NCBI GenBank assembly: GCA_019623805.1
Contig: CP053680.1
Coordinates: 1,364,001-1,428,000 of the forward strand
Length of the DNA stretch: 64,000 nucleotides
Direction of reading: 5' to 3'
DNA from: Gammaproteobacteria bacterium (ex Lamellibrachia satsuma)
Lineage (GTDB): Bacteria > Pseudomonadota > Gammaproteobacteria > Chromatiales > Chromatiaceae
In this document: piece after piece, positions 47,861 to 57,133 of the stretch
How positions within the stretch are numbered: position 1 is the stretch's first letter
Layout: each line of letters begins with the position of its first letter
The notes under the pieces: generated by a model
The model's input: the letters and a program-made list of their open reading frames with translations, nothing else
Database searches by the model: none
What the model was told of the DNA's origin: nothing
Position numbers and translations under genes: made by a program

Positions 47861-49384
47861 ATGACGCTGATCCGCCAGGATGACTTTATCGACAGCATCG
47901 CTGATGCCCTGCAGTTCATCTCCTACTACCATCCGACAGACTTCCTTAAGGCAATGGGTAAAGCCTGGGAACGGGAACAATCTCCCGCTGCCAAGGACGC
48001 GATGGCGCAGATCCTGGTCAACTCCCGCATGTGTGCCGAAGGAAAGCGTCCCATCTGCCAGGATACCGGCATGGTGGTGGTGTTCCTTAAAGTGGGAATG
48101 GATGTTCGCTGGGATAGCAGCATCTCCATCACTGAAATGGTTGATGAGGGTGTTCGTCGCGCCTACTCTCATCCCGACAATATTTTGCGGGCCTCAATGG
48201 TAACCGACCCAGCCGGGGGACGCCTCAACACCAAAAACAACACACCTGCCATCGTCCATACCGAACTGGTTCCCGGTGACCGCATCGAGGTCAAGATCGC
48301 CTCCAAGGGTGGCGGCTCTGAAAACAAGACCCGTTTCGCCATACTCAACCCATCGGCTTCACTGGTGGAGTGGGTATTGGAACAGATCCCGCAAATGGGC
48401 GCTGGCTGGTGCCCTCCCGGCATGCTGGGTATAGGTATCGGGGGCTCCGCCGAAAAGGCCATGCTGCTGGCGAAAGAGTCGCTGATGGGACCGATCGACA
48501 TCCACGAACTCAAGGCCCGCGGCGCAACGAACACCGTCGAATCCCTGCGGCTGGAGCTTTACGAAAAGATCAATGCATTGGGTATAGGCGCGCAGGGACT
48601 GGGTGGGCTGACCACTGTGCTCGACGTCAAGATCAGCGACTTCCCCACCCACGCCACTTCCCTGCCCGTGGCGATCATCCCCAACTGTGCCGCCACACGT
48701 CATGCAGAGTTTACCCTGGATGGCTCCGGCCCTGCCGTTCTGACTCCGCCTCAGCCGGACGATTGGCCCGCCGTTACCTGGGAGGCCTCGGACGACGCCC
48801 GGCGCGTCGACCTGAACAGTCTCACCAAACAGGATATTGCAGCCTGGCAACCCGGAGATCGCATTCTTCTGTCGGGTAAGTTGTTGACCGGCCGGGATGC
48901 CGCGCATAAGCGCATTGCCGATCTGCTGCAAAAAGGCGAACCCCTGCCCAAAGGCGTCGACTTTCACAACCGTTTCATCTATTACGTCGGTCCTGTCGAC
49001 CCTGTGCGTGAAGAAGTGGTCGGACCGGCGGGTCCTACCACGGCCAGCCGCATGGACAAGTTCAGCGAGATGATGCTGGGCCAAACGGGCCTCATCGGCA
49101 TGGTTGGCAAGTCTGAACGTGGCCCCAGCGGCATCGAGGCGATCAAACACCATAAGGCAGTCTACCTGATGGCCGTTGGTGGAGCGGCCTATCTCGTCTC
49201 CAAGGCAATACGCGCCTCCCGCATCATCGCTTTTGAAGAACTGGGCATGGAGGCGATCCGTGAGTTCGAGGTCGTCGACTTTCCGGTTACCGTCGCCGTA
49301 GACAGCCTCGGCAACTCAGTACACGAGACCGGCCCAGCCGAGTGGCGCAGCCGAATCGCAGATATTCCTGTTATTATCGAATGA
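47861..49384 (+). CDS. fumA: Fumarate hydratase, class I (iron-sulfur)
   Basis: The 507-residue enzyme hydrates fumarate to malate. Both halves of the class I fold are in one chain: an alpha domain (KRPICQDTGMVVVFLKVGMD, ENKTRFAILNPSASL) and a beta domain (LSGKLLTGRDAAHKRIADLL, GPVDPVREEVVGPAGPTTAS). Likely cluster ligands are Cys66 (ICQDTG), Cys184 (WCPPG) and Cys276 (NCAATRH). The oxygen-labile cluster is typical for this class. It fits the TCA enzymes sucAB and sdhCAB in the window. Confidence 0.95.
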   Translation: MTLIRQDDFIDSIADALQFISYYHPTDFLKAMGKAWEREQSPAAKDAMAQILVNSRMCAEGKRPICQDTGMVVVFLKVGMDVRWDSSISITEMVDEGVRRAYSHPDNILRASMVTDPAGGRLNTKNNTPAIVHTELVPGDRIEVKIASKGGGSENKTRFAILNPSASLVEWVLEQIPQMGAGWCPPGMLGIGIGGSAEKAMLLAKESLMGPIDIHELKARGATNTVESLRLELYEKINALGIGAQGLGGLTTVLDVKISDFPTHATSLPVAIIPNCAATRHAEFTLDGSGPAVLTPPQPDDWPAVTWEASDDARRVDLNSLTKQDIAAWQPGDRILLSGKLLTGRDAAHKRIADLLQKGEPLPKGVDFHNRFIYYVGPVDPVREEVVGPAGPTTASRMDKFSEMMLGQTGLIGMVGKSERGPSGIEAIKHHKAVYLMAVGGAAYLVSKAIRASRIIAFEELGMEAIREFEVVDFPVTVAVDSLGNSVHETGPAEWRSRIADIPVIIE

Positions 49385-49685
49385 CAGGTGCCATATACTT
49401 AGGTACTAAGGAGAACGTTGGATAGGCGACATCCCCAAATAAGGGACGCCGAATATACATCCCTGTAGGCTTGACGACGGCATCTCGGCAACTGCTCCTG
49501 CGTTGCTCTATCTTCCCACATCCACGTGGGTCGCATGCCGCCGACACCCTCATTTGTGTATGTCGCCTATCCTATAAACTATTTAATCATTCGTTTGAGC
49601 CGTATCATCAAACGACAACTGCCCAAGCGTTAGAATGACGGGCTCAGTGCAACAATAACTTTACACCTTGATGGAGGATTTCGCC
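49385..49685. repeat. Intergenic palindromic element between fumA and ppk2
   Basis: No gene seen. An imperfect long palindrome occupies 49420-49572: outer arms GGATAGGCGACAT and ATGTCGCCTATCC (13 bp, exact), then CAAAT/ATTTG and an inner near-arm pair GACGGCAT and ATGCCGCC about 56 bases apart. It could fold as a long hairpin in RNA. It has no terminal duplication that I can see. Confidence 0.75.
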
Positions 49686-50501
49686 GTGGCAACAAAGAAA
49701 AAAGCTAAACCTACCAAACGGAAAAAGATAAGAAACGACGTCTACGAAAAAGAGCTTTTCAGACTTCAACTTGAACTGGTCAAACTGCAGGAGTGGATCA
49801 AATTCTCCGGACTCAAGGTCGTGGTGATCTTTGAAGGCCGCGACGCAGCAGGTAAAGGGGGTGTCATCAAGCGCATCAACCAGCACCTGAACCCCCGCAT
49901 CAGCCGTGTGGTTGCCTTGCCGGCACCCACCGAGCGCGAAACCACACAGTGGTATTTCCAACGCTATGTGCCACACTTGCCGGCGGCGGGAGAGATGGTG
50001 CTGTTCGACCGCAGCTGGTACAACCGGGCCGGCGTTGAGCGGGTCATGGGATTCTGCAGCGATGAGGAGTACCACGAATTCCTACGCTCCTGTCCGGAGT
50101 TCGAACGCATGCTGGTGCGCTCCGGCATCATCGTACTCAAATACTGGTTCTCGGTATCCGATGACGAGCAGGAGCGCCGTTTCCAGAGCCGCCTGGAAGA
50201 GCCTCACAAACGCTGGAAACTGAGTCCGATGGATCTGGAGTCACTCAAACGCTGGGTCGAATACTCCAAAGCAAAGGATGCGATGTTTGCCCATACCGAC
50301 ATCAAACAGGTGCCCTGGTACGTGGTCAACTCAGACATCAAGAAGCACGCCCGGCTCAACTGCATCTCCCACATGTTGAGCATGATCCCCTATGAGGACC
50401 TGACCCCTGAGCCGATCGAACTGCCTGAGCGCCGGGACAGCCAAGGATATATACGGCCACCATTGACAGACCAGACTTTCGTGCCCGACATCTGTGTATG
50501 A
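49686..50501 (+). CDS. ppk2: Polyphosphate kinase 2
   Basis: The 271-residue PPK2 transfers phosphate between polyphosphate and nucleotides. Walker A is EGRDAAGKGGVIKRI, followed by the PPK2-typical PTERETTQWYFQRYVPHLPA, Walker B as FDRSWYNRAGVERVMGF, and a lid region (EPHKRWKLSPMDLESLKRW). The basic Lys-rich N-terminus is common in the family. The start is GTG at 49686, with GGAGG 8 bases before; upstream TTG/ATG codons lack such a site. Its stop overlaps the next gene by 4 bases (ATGA). Confidence 0.95.
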   Translation: MATKKKAKPTKRKKIRNDVYEKELFRLQLELVKLQEWIKFSGLKVVVIFEGRDAAGKGGVIKRINQHLNPRISRVVALPAPTERETTQWYFQRYVPHLPAAGEMVLFDRSWYNRAGVERVMGFCSDEEYHEFLRSCPEFERMLVRSGIIVLKYWFSVSDDEQERRFQSRLEEPHKRWKLSPMDLESLKRWVEYSKAKDAMFAHTDIKQVPWYVVNSDIKKHARLNCISHMLSMIPYEDLTPEPIELPERRDSQGYIRPPLTDQTFVPDICV

Positions 50502-51496
50502 ACTATACAGCCTTCCGTATCCATCGCAGCGAGACAGGGGAGCACTCCGCTGCGATGGAGCAACGGGAGCTGACCGATCCAGCGGAAGGTGAGATCCTCA
50601 TCCGCACCCGGTTCTCCAGCGTCAACTACAAGGACGCGCTGGCGGGAACGGGACTTGGAAAGATCCTGCGTGATTTTCCACTCACCGGCGGCATCGACAG
50701 TTGCGGCGACGTGGTTCAGTCCTGTGACGATCGATTCAAAGAGGGGGATCAGGTCATTGTCACCGGCTACGGCCTCTCTTTTACTCATGACGGTGGATAT
50801 GCGGAATATCTCAGGGTTCCCGCCGACTGGGCTGTGCCTTTGCCGGATAATCTTGGCCCCTATCAGGCCATGGCACTCGGCACCGCCGGATTTACCGCAG
50901 CACTGGCCCTCCACCGCATGGAGAGCAACGGACAGCAGCCGGAGATGGGATCCATCCTGGTCACGGGGGCAACCGGCGGAGTGGGCAGCCTTGCGGTCAA
51001 TCTGTTCCACGGAGCAGGTTACGAAGTGACCGCAGTCACCGGCAAGGGAGATCAACACGACTACCTCAAACTTATCGGCGCAAGCCAGGTGCTCTCCCGG
51101 GAAGCGTTACTGCTCGGCAGACATCCACTGGAAAAGGGACTCTGGGGAGGTGCTGTGGACAATGTCGGTGGCGAAATCCTGGCGGGACTGATCCGAACAG
51201 TCAAACCCTGGGGCAGTATCGCTGCCATCGGGTTGACAGCCGGTATCGAATTGAACACCACCGTTATGCCTTTCATCCTGCGAGGCGTCAGCCTGCTCGG
51301 CATCAACTCCGCCGATTGCCCCCATACCCTGCGCAGCAAGATCTGGCAGCGGCTGGCCACCGATCTGCATCCACAACATCTTGACGACATCGTCGACCGA
51401 GTCATCCATCTGGCGCAGCTGCCTGAAGTGTTTGACGAGATGCTGGCGGGGCATGTGCGTGGCCGCATCCTGGTACAGACAATGATGGATCAGTAG
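50498..51496 (+). CDS. acuI: AcuI/YhdH-type NADPH-dependent acryloyl-CoA reductase
   Basis: The 332-residue medium-chain reductase of the YhdH/YhfP family, with no zinc site. Family marks are RFSSVNYKDALAGTG near the start, LTGGIDSCGDVVQSCDD, the Rossmann motif LVTGATGGVGSLAVNLFHGA, and GVSLLGINSADCPHTLR. AcuI reduces acryloyl-CoA, which is toxic and arises in DMSP breakdown; other substrates are possible. Translation is coupled to ppk2, an arrangement I do not recall as standard. Confidence 0.88.
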   Translation: MNYTAFRIHRSETGEHSAAMEQRELTDPAEGEILIRTRFSSVNYKDALAGTGLGKILRDFPLTGGIDSCGDVVQSCDDRFKEGDQVIVTGYGLSFTHDGGYAEYLRVPADWAVPLPDNLGPYQAMALGTAGFTAALALHRMESNGQQPEMGSILVTGATGGVGSLAVNLFHGAGYEVTAVTGKGDQHDYLKLIGASQVLSREALLLGRHPLEKGLWGGAVDNVGGEILAGLIRTVKPWGSIAAIGLTAGIELNTTVMPFILRGVSLLGINSADCPHTLRSKIWQRLATDLHPQHLDDIVDRVIHLAQLPEVFDEMLAGHVRGRILVQTMMDQ

Positions 51497-51705
51497 TCTG
51501 CCAAGCACCACCCATCCCCTGCAAGCAGAACATCTCCAACTATCGCCGATAAATGCCTCCCATGACATCGCGAGATATGAGCAGTTAAATGCACTCCACT
51601 TTCACGCACTAAACCTCCGGTAATTCATATTGGACTATGATCGAAATATCAGCTTAATCATTACAATAACAATCCAGGAGAAAATCCACCGCTGACAGTT
51701 GGATA

Positions 51706-51975
51706 GTGCGACGAGAAACCAGGACGACAAGGATGCAAAGACTGCTTAATCTGACTGCAGCTTATCCTTGGCCCATATTCGCATTGCTCACGTTGACCTC
51801 AGTGGGGGCAGCATCTCAACTGCACAAACTGGAAATCCATATCTCGCCTCAGGCCCTGACCGTCGAGGGCGACTCCGCGAAGACATTATACGAAACCACA
51901 GTGGAGACTTTTGGCTCAGATAACGTCACTGTAATTTCTTTATCACTCCAATTCTGCTCTCCTACACCCGATTGA
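51706..51975 (+). pseudogene. Remnant of MMPL/RND transporter, N-terminal part
   Basis: 89 residues with one membrane helix (about 18-38), then ISPQALTVEGDSAKTLYETT and VETFGSDNVTVISL, which is the beginning of an RND-type lipid or hopanoid transporter (about 800 residues or more in family members). The frame ends at TGA soon after. The following base pairs, in another frame, encode the far C-terminal membrane helix, so most of the transporter has been deleted. Confidence 0.75.
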
Positions 51976-52517
51976 TCACCCTCTGGGATTTCCTATCCCT
52001 TCGCACTCGTACAAAGCTATCAGGGAATTGCCCGCTTTTTAAAGGAATGCGCACAGGACAGATCAAACGCATCATTCTTCTTGGAGATCTACGCACTTAT
52101 CGCCAGGGGGAGGTCATCTTTGAGGAGGGGGAGGAGAGCAATGAACTTTTCGTTGTTCTCAACGGCCGGATTAATTCCTCTTCGGAGAGAATGAACAATC
52201 ATAAAATAACCGCTCGGACCTTAGGGGCTGGAGATGTTTTTGGTGCGGCATCACTCATGTGCGATCAAAAACGCCTTATCACGACGACTGCAGAGGGTGA
52301 GACACAGGTATTGTGTCTACACTGGTCGAGAATTCATCGTCTTATTAAATACTCACCCGTTTCCGCTGTCCTGTTCTTTAAAAACCTGGCGAACATTCTG
52401 GGCGCGCGTTTCCAAAACCAACAACTTTTTGTGAATTTTTCCAGCGAGTGCAAGATAAGCAGGATAAAGCTACCGGAATGCCCAACCTCAACATCTCAAA
52501 CTGAAGCGTCCACATAA
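51942..52517 (+). pseudogene. Remnant of MMPL/RND transporter C-terminus with cyclic-nucleotide-binding domain
   Basis: Reading from about 51942 the frame gives a last membrane segment (LLSYTRLITLWDFLSLR), then a Crp-type cyclic-nucleotide-binding domain: CPLFKGMRTGQIKRII, YRQGEVIFEEGEESNELFVV and GAGDVFGAASLMCDQKR. No HTH follows. The only start in frame is TTG at 51972. It is the C-terminal half of the same former gene, fused by deletion. Whether a protein is still made from it is unknown. Confidence 0.75.
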
Positions 52518-52625
52518 GGCTTCTCATTGAGCTTCCACTCAACTGCTATTTCTGTCCGGGCAATGATGGTGATATCCCGCAACATTCTTGTGGTGTGGGA
52601 AGAACCCTGCCCGTGGAAAACATCT

Positions 52626-53447
52626 CTACTGAGACGGAAGATAGTAAGCTTTTCTTTCTCCGGTTATCGGAGAGATGAAACTCAGGTGACTCGCCTTCAA
52701 CCATAGATCCTCTCCCGACTGCGCCTTACCATACAACCGGTCACCCACCACCGGAAATCCAATCGCGGCAAGATGGCGGCGAATCTGGTGCTTACGGCCG
52801 GTTTCGATAGCAACATCCAATAGCGACCGGCCTGCCTCGGGATCGAATTCCAGTCGGCTGATCCGGCTGATGGCTGCGCGTCCGTCCAACTCCTGGTCGA
52901 TTAGAAAAGGCTTGGGTTTGGTGGGAAACTTTCCTTCCACCAACACCTGGTAACGCTTCTCCACCGCTCTTTCGTGGAACAGTTCGGCCAGTGCGGCCGC
53001 CATTTTTTTCGTATGGGCAACCAGCATCAGCCCGGCAGCGGCACGATCGAGGCGGTGAACCAGAAAGGCGGTGCGCTCAGGCTGCAGATGCTGTTCGGCC
53101 CAGCGAGTGATCGAGCAGTGGTCACCCCACTTGGATCCATGCGACAGCATCCCGGCAGGCTTGTTCCAAACGGAGTAACCCTGTTCATCCGCAACCAACT
53201 CTGCCGCCAGCGGTTCCTGATTCATTACCTTTTCATCGTAATAGAGGTGCAGCTGATCCCCAGGGCTCAGCACCTTGGAAGCTCGACGCAGGCGCTGGGT
53301 ATGTTTGCAGTGGGTCAACCAGACAGCTCCCTTCTGCATGACCTGTTTGATCTGGGTGCGGGTGAAACCCGTCTCGGTACAGAGCAGATCCACCGGCGCT
53401 CTCTGATACGCCGTTACATCGATATGACACTCAAAAGGGGATTCCAT
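52626..53447 (-). CDS. RluA-family pseudouridine synthase
   Basis: The 273-residue enzyme makes pseudouridine in RNA. The catalytic Asp is in FLVHRLDRAAAGLMLVAHT. An N-terminal S4-like part (RTQIKQVMQKGAVWLTHCKH) is followed by WNKPAGMLSHGSKWGDHCSI and a C-terminal GRKHQIRRHLAAIGFPVVGD. The target RNA site is not evident; length and motifs are nearest TruC/RluA-type single-domain members. Confidence 0.9.
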   Translation of the reverse strand: MESPFECHIDVTAYQRAPVDLLCTETGFTRTQIKQVMQKGAVWLTHCKHTQRLRRASKVLSPGDQLHLYYDEKVMNQEPLAAELVADEQGYSVWNKPAGMLSHGSKWGDHCSITRWAEQHLQPERTAFLVHRLDRAAAGLMLVAHTKKMAAALAELFHERAVEKRYQVLVEGKFPTKPKPFLIDQELDGRAAISRISRLEFDPEAGRSLLDVAIETGRKHQIRRHLAAIGFPVVGDRLYGKAQSGEDLWLKASHLSFISPITGERKAYYLPSQ

Positions 53448-53648
53448 AAGGATTACTTTTTCAATGTGGTTTGGACGGGTTCAAGTAGTCGCCATCCAAC
53501 ATGGAGAGGACGTGACTTCAATGGCAATCATGAAGTCATTCCGGGCAATATTGAGAATAGCCAGATTATGAACGCTTGGGGGACTGAGTCAAACCATCAC
53601 GGCCCTTTTCCTGTTCGATAACATTTACCTTTCATCTAAAATAGAATT

Positions 53649-53663
53649 ATCGGTTTTCCCTAT
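53649..53663 (+). promoter_or_regulatory. oxyR: Candidate OxyR box upstream of oxyR
   Basis: ATCGGTTTTCCCTAT matches the OxyR half-site ATAG-N-T-N3-A-N-CTAT at 8 of 10 fixed bases. A sister word lies upstream of the Prx-Grx gene. The site would suit autoregulation. Confidence 0.4.
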
Positions 53664-53675
53664 ATCGGACCATCC

Positions 53676-54593
53676 ATGAACCTGCGTGATCTCAAATATA
53701 TCGTTGCCCTGGCGGACAGCAGCCACTTCGGCCATGCAGCCGAACGCTGCTATGTCAGTCAGCCCACCCTGAGCGGCCAGATAAAAAAGCTGGAGGATGA
53801 GCTGGGCATCACCCTTTTCGAACGCACCAAACGCTCGGTAGCGATAACCCCTATCGGCGAAACGATCGTGGCTCACGCCAGAGAGATATTGGAACAGGCC
53901 GAGACGATCCGGCAACTCGCCCAATCCCATCAGGATCCATTGGTAGGCCCACTGCGCATCGGTGCCATCATGACCCTGAGCCCCTACCTCATGCCGCTGA
54001 TCCTGAAACCACTGCGGGACAGGCTGCCGCAGATGCAGCTCGTGATCTCAGAGGAGATGACCGAGACCCTGCTCGAACGTCTGCGCAGACACGAGATCGA
54101 CGCCGCTCTTATCGCAACACCGGTGGACGCGGGTGAATTTTCCACTATCCCCCTGTTTGATGAAGCCTTCTGGCTGGCACATCCCCGCAACCACCCTTTT
54201 CAGGAAAAAAAGAACATCACCCAAAAGGATCTCGACAACACCGAACTCCTGCTGCTCTCGGAAGGCCACTGTCTCGCGGATCAGGCGATGGAGGTGTGCC
54301 ACATGAAAGCACGGGCTGAACAGGGCGACATGGCCGACCTGCATGCCGCCAGCCTGGAGACACTGCTGCAACTGGTGGGAGTGGGATTCGGCTGTACCCT
54401 GGTCCCCGACCTGGCGGTGCGGGGTATCAGGATGAATGACAAGGATATCGTCACCCGCCGGTTACAACAGAAAGACGCCTACCGCAGGGTATCCCTCGCC
54501 TTCAGACGCAGTTTCCCGCGCCGTCAGGCACTCGATGCATTCAATGAAGTCGTGCTCGATAATCTGCCTGACACGGTTTTTCGCCTCTCCTGA
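53676..54593 (+). CDS. oxyR: Hydrogen peroxide sensor/regulator OxyR
   Basis: A 305-residue LysR-type regulator. The HTH covers residues 1-60 (YIVALADSSHFGHAAERCYV, SQPTLSGQIKKLEDELG). The peroxide-sensing cysteines sit at exactly the E. coli positions, Cys199 and Cys208, in SEGHCLADQAMEVC. It is the likely activator of the downstream Prx-Grx and reductase genes. Confidence 0.95.
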   Translation: MNLRDLKYIVALADSSHFGHAAERCYVSQPTLSGQIKKLEDELGITLFERTKRSVAITPIGETIVAHAREILEQAETIRQLAQSHQDPLVGPLRIGAIMTLSPYLMPLILKPLRDRLPQMQLVISEEMTETLLERLRRHEIDAALIATPVDAGEFSTIPLFDEAFWLAHPRNHPFQEKKNITQKDLDNTELLLLSEGHCLADQAMEVCHMKARAEQGDMADLHAASLETLLQLVGVGFGCTLVPDLAVRGIRMNDKDIVTRRLQQKDAYRRVSLAFRRSFPRRQALDAFNEVVLDNLPDTVFRLS

Positions 54594-54606
54594 GTAAAAT
54601 CTCCTG

Positions 54607-54681
54607 GTAGGTCGGGTTAGCGCAGCGTAACCCGACAAGCTTCTGATTTTGTTGGGTTACGCTACCGCTAACCCAACCTAC
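54607..54681. repeat. REP doublet, GTAGGTCGGGTTAGC family
   Basis: A 75-base imperfect palindrome. It starts GTAGGTCGGGTTAGCG and ends CGCTAACCCAACCTAC, with inner CGTAACCC and GGGTTACG. It ends 5 bases before the candidate OxyR box of the Prx-Grx gene. Confidence 0.92.
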
Positions 54682-54685
54682 ACTT

Positions 54686-54700
54686 ATCGGAAATACCTAT
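54686..54700 (+). promoter_or_regulatory. Candidate OxyR box upstream of the Prx-Grx gene
   Basis: ATCGGAAATACCTAT matches the OxyR half-site at 8 of 10 fixed positions and shares TTATCGG-N5-CCTAT with the word before oxyR. It is about 97 bases from the ATG. Confidence 0.4.
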
Positions 54701-54796
54701 TTATTTAAGAAGTTCAAACGATTTTGCGAATCTATCTAGCTCTCCGATAATCTCTCCACGTCAACAAGATCAAGCTACAGATCACTGGAGAGAATC

Positions 54797-55546
54797 ATGT
54801 TAGAAAATCGTGAAAACCAGCAAGTGCCACAGGTTACCTTCCACACCCGTCGCAACCACGAGTGGGTGGATGTCACCACCGACGAAGTGTTCAAAGACAA
54901 AACCGTAGTGGTGTTCGCCCTTCCCGGCGCATTCACCCCGACCTGCTCTTCCACCCATGTGCCCCGCTACAATCAACTGGCGCCGGCGTTCAAACGCCAG
55001 GGCGTTGATGAGATCGTCTGCATCTCGGTCAACGATGCCTTTGTCATGAACGAGTGGCGTGCCGAGCAGCAGGCCGACAACATCACCTTCCTGCCCGACG
55101 GCAACGGCGACTTCAGCCGTGGCATGGGCCTGCTGGTATCGAAGCAGGATCTCGGTTTCGGTGATCGCTCCTGGCGCTACTCCATGTTGGTGAAGGATGG
55201 CGTGATCGAGAAGATGTTCATCGAGCCGGACGTTCCCGGTGATCCCTTCGAGGTCTCCGACGCCGATACCATGCTGGCCCACATCGCACCGGATGCGGCA
55301 AAACCGTTGGATATCTCCCTCTTTACCCGTAAAGGCTGCCCTTTCTGTGCCCGCGCCAAGGGGATGCTGCATGACGCAGGTATCCAATTCGAAGAACTGG
55401 TATTGAACCGGGACTACAGCGAGGCAAGTCTGCGTGCGGTGGCTGGAATCTCCATGGTGCCCCAGATATTCATCAACGGCGAGCGCATCGGCGGTTCCGA
55501 CGAACTGGAGCAATACCTCGCCAGGCAGAGCAAAGCAGCAGCCTGA
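54797..55546 (+). CDS. Peroxiredoxin-glutaredoxin hybrid (glutathione-type thiol peroxidase)
   Basis: A 249-residue fusion. Residues 1-165 are a Prx5-type peroxiredoxin with peroxidatic Cys50 in [16 protein letters not shown]. Residues about 172-245 are a glutaredoxin with CPFC in [15 protein letters not shown], and [20 protein letters not shown]. The glutaredoxin part re-reduces the peroxidatic site with glutathione or an analogue. The fused form and its position before a glutathione-type reductase match the Chromatium glutathione-amide peroxide system. It probably responds to OxyR, encoded upstream. Confidence 0.93.
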   Translation: MLENRENQQVPQVTFHTRRNHEWVDVTTDEVFKDKTVVVFALPGAFTPTCSSTHVPRYNQLAPAFKRQGVDEIVCISVNDAFVMNEWRAEQQADNITFLPDGNGDFSRGMGLLVSKQDLGFGDRSWRYSMLVKDGVIEKMFIEPDVPGDPFEVSDADTMLAHIAPDAAKPLDISLFTRKGCPFCARAKGMLHDAGIQFEELVLNRDYSEASLRAVAGISMVPQIFINGERIGGSDELEQYLARQSKAAA

Positions 55547-55623
55547 TCGCGGCAGAGGGATCGGAGTCAAATCTGACTCCGATCCCCAGGGAAACCAACA
55601 GCACCACATGCAGGAATAGAGAG

Positions 55624-57021
55624 ATGAGCAGAGCATACGATTTAATTGCAATTGGCGGCGGCAGCGGCGGTCTCGCAGTGGCTGAAAAGGCCGCACAGTA
55701 CGGCAAACGGGTGGCGGTCGTGGAAGCCCACAAAATGGGTGGCACCTGTGTAAACAACGGCTGCGTACCAAAAAAAGTCATGTGGTACGCCGCCAACCTG
55801 GCCCAAGCGGTGGACGATGCCGACAGCTTCGGCATCCCCGCCCATCGCGGGGCAACTGACTGGGGCAAGCTGGTTGCAGGGCGGGAGGAGTATATCCACA
55901 ACATCAACCGCTACTGGGACAGCCATGTGGCAGACAGCGGCATTACCCACATCCAAGGTTACGCACGCTTCATCGACAGCAACCACATCGAAGTGGATGG
56001 CGAGACCTACAGCGCCGACCACATCGTTATTGCCACCGGCGGCCGCCCCATCGTGCCACCGGTGCCTGGCGCCGAATTGGGCATCACCTCCGACGGTTTC
56101 TTCCAACTCACAGAGCAGCCAAAGCGAGTGGCTGTAATCGGTGGCGGATACATCGGCGTGGAACTCGCGGGCGTACTGCGGGCACTGGGTTCAGAAGTCA
56201 CCATAGCCGCTTTGGAGGAGCGCCTGCTTGAGGCCTTCGACCCGATGATCAGCGATGTTCTGATGGCGGAGATGAAGAAGCAGTCGATCGATCTGAGACT
56301 GGGCTTTCAGGTCGCAGGGCTGGCCAGGAGTGAATCCGGCATCGCCCTTGACTCCATAGGCGGCGAGCGTCTCCACGGCTTCGACTGCGTGATCTGGGCG
56401 GTAGGCCGCGCACCCAACACCCGGGAACTCAATCTGGAGGCTGCAGACGTCGAAATACGTTACAACGGCATCGTCACCACCGACGAATACCAGAACACCA
56501 ACATCCCCGGCATCTACGCCATCGGTGATATCACCGGCCGCACGCCATTGACCCCGGTAGCCATAGCTGCAGGTCGACGTCTGGCAGAGAGGCTTTTCAA
56601 CGACAAACCCGAACGGAGAGTGGACTACGATAACATTCCAAGCGTCGTCTTTTCCCATCCGCCGGTGGCGACTGTCGGCCTGACCGAACCCGAGGCCCGT
56701 GAGCAGCGTGAAAAGATCACGATCTACAAGACCGATTTCACTCCCATGCGCCATGCCCTCTCCAGCCACGGCGTCACCACTGCGATGAAACTGGTCTGTG
56801 CAGGCCCGGAACAACGGGTGGTGGGCATTCACCTCATCGGCGACAACGTGGAAGAGATTCTGCAGGGATTTGCCGTAGCGGTGAAGATGGGGGCAACCAA
56901 GGCGGACTTCGACAGCACCATCGCCATCCACCCCGTCAGCGCCGAGGAGCTGGTGACCATGAATGAACCGCAACCGAATGCTGCGATACACCACGGTATC
57001 GAGTGGAAGGAGGCAGGTTGA
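55624..57021 (+). CDS. Glutathione (amide) disulfide reductase, likely NADH-preferring
   Basis: The 465-residue FAD enzyme has the redox pair Cys42/Cys47 in [18 protein letters not shown] site [20 protein letters not shown], and the C-terminal His-Glu of the interface ([13 protein letters not shown]). In E. coli Gor, Arg198 and Arg204 bind the NADPH phosphate. The aligned residues here are Leu197 and Glu203, with Glu198 between, after [17 protein letters not shown]. This loss favours NADH. Glutathione amide reductase of Chromatium gracile is NADH-dependent and gene-linked to a Prx-Grx hybrid, as here. The gene starts 77 bases after the peroxidase stop. Confidence 0.9.
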   Translation: MSRAYDLIAIGGGSGGLAVAEKAAQYGKRVAVVEAHKMGGTCVNNGCVPKKVMWYAANLAQAVDDADSFGIPAHRGATDWGKLVAGREEYIHNINRYWDSHVADSGITHIQGYARFIDSNHIEVDGETYSADHIVIATGGRPIVPPVPGAELGITSDGFFQLTEQPKRVAVIGGGYIGVELAGVLRALGSEVTIAALEERLLEAFDPMISDVLMAEMKKQSIDLRLGFQVAGLARSESGIALDSIGGERLHGFDCVIWAVGRAPNTRELNLEAADVEIRYNGIVTTDEYQNTNIPGIYAIGDITGRTPLTPVAIAAGRRLAERLFNDKPERRVDYDNIPSVVFSHPPVATVGLTEPEAREQREKITIYKTDFTPMRHALSSHGVTTAMKLVCAGPEQRVVGIHLIGDNVEEILQGFAVAVKMGATKADFDSTIAIHPVSAEELVTMNEPQPNAAIHHGIEWKEAG

Positions 57022-57133
57022 GCAGGTGCTGGATCTTTTATTGAATCCATAGCGACAGGGTTAAACGTATGGATATTAGAAAGCGGCAACAAACCCAGAT
57101 GCCGACACACCATACAACGTTGAGGATTCAATC

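Noticed and set aside
56191..56994. 267-residue frame antisense to the glutathione-type reductase
   Set aside because: Shadow of a certain gene on the other strand.
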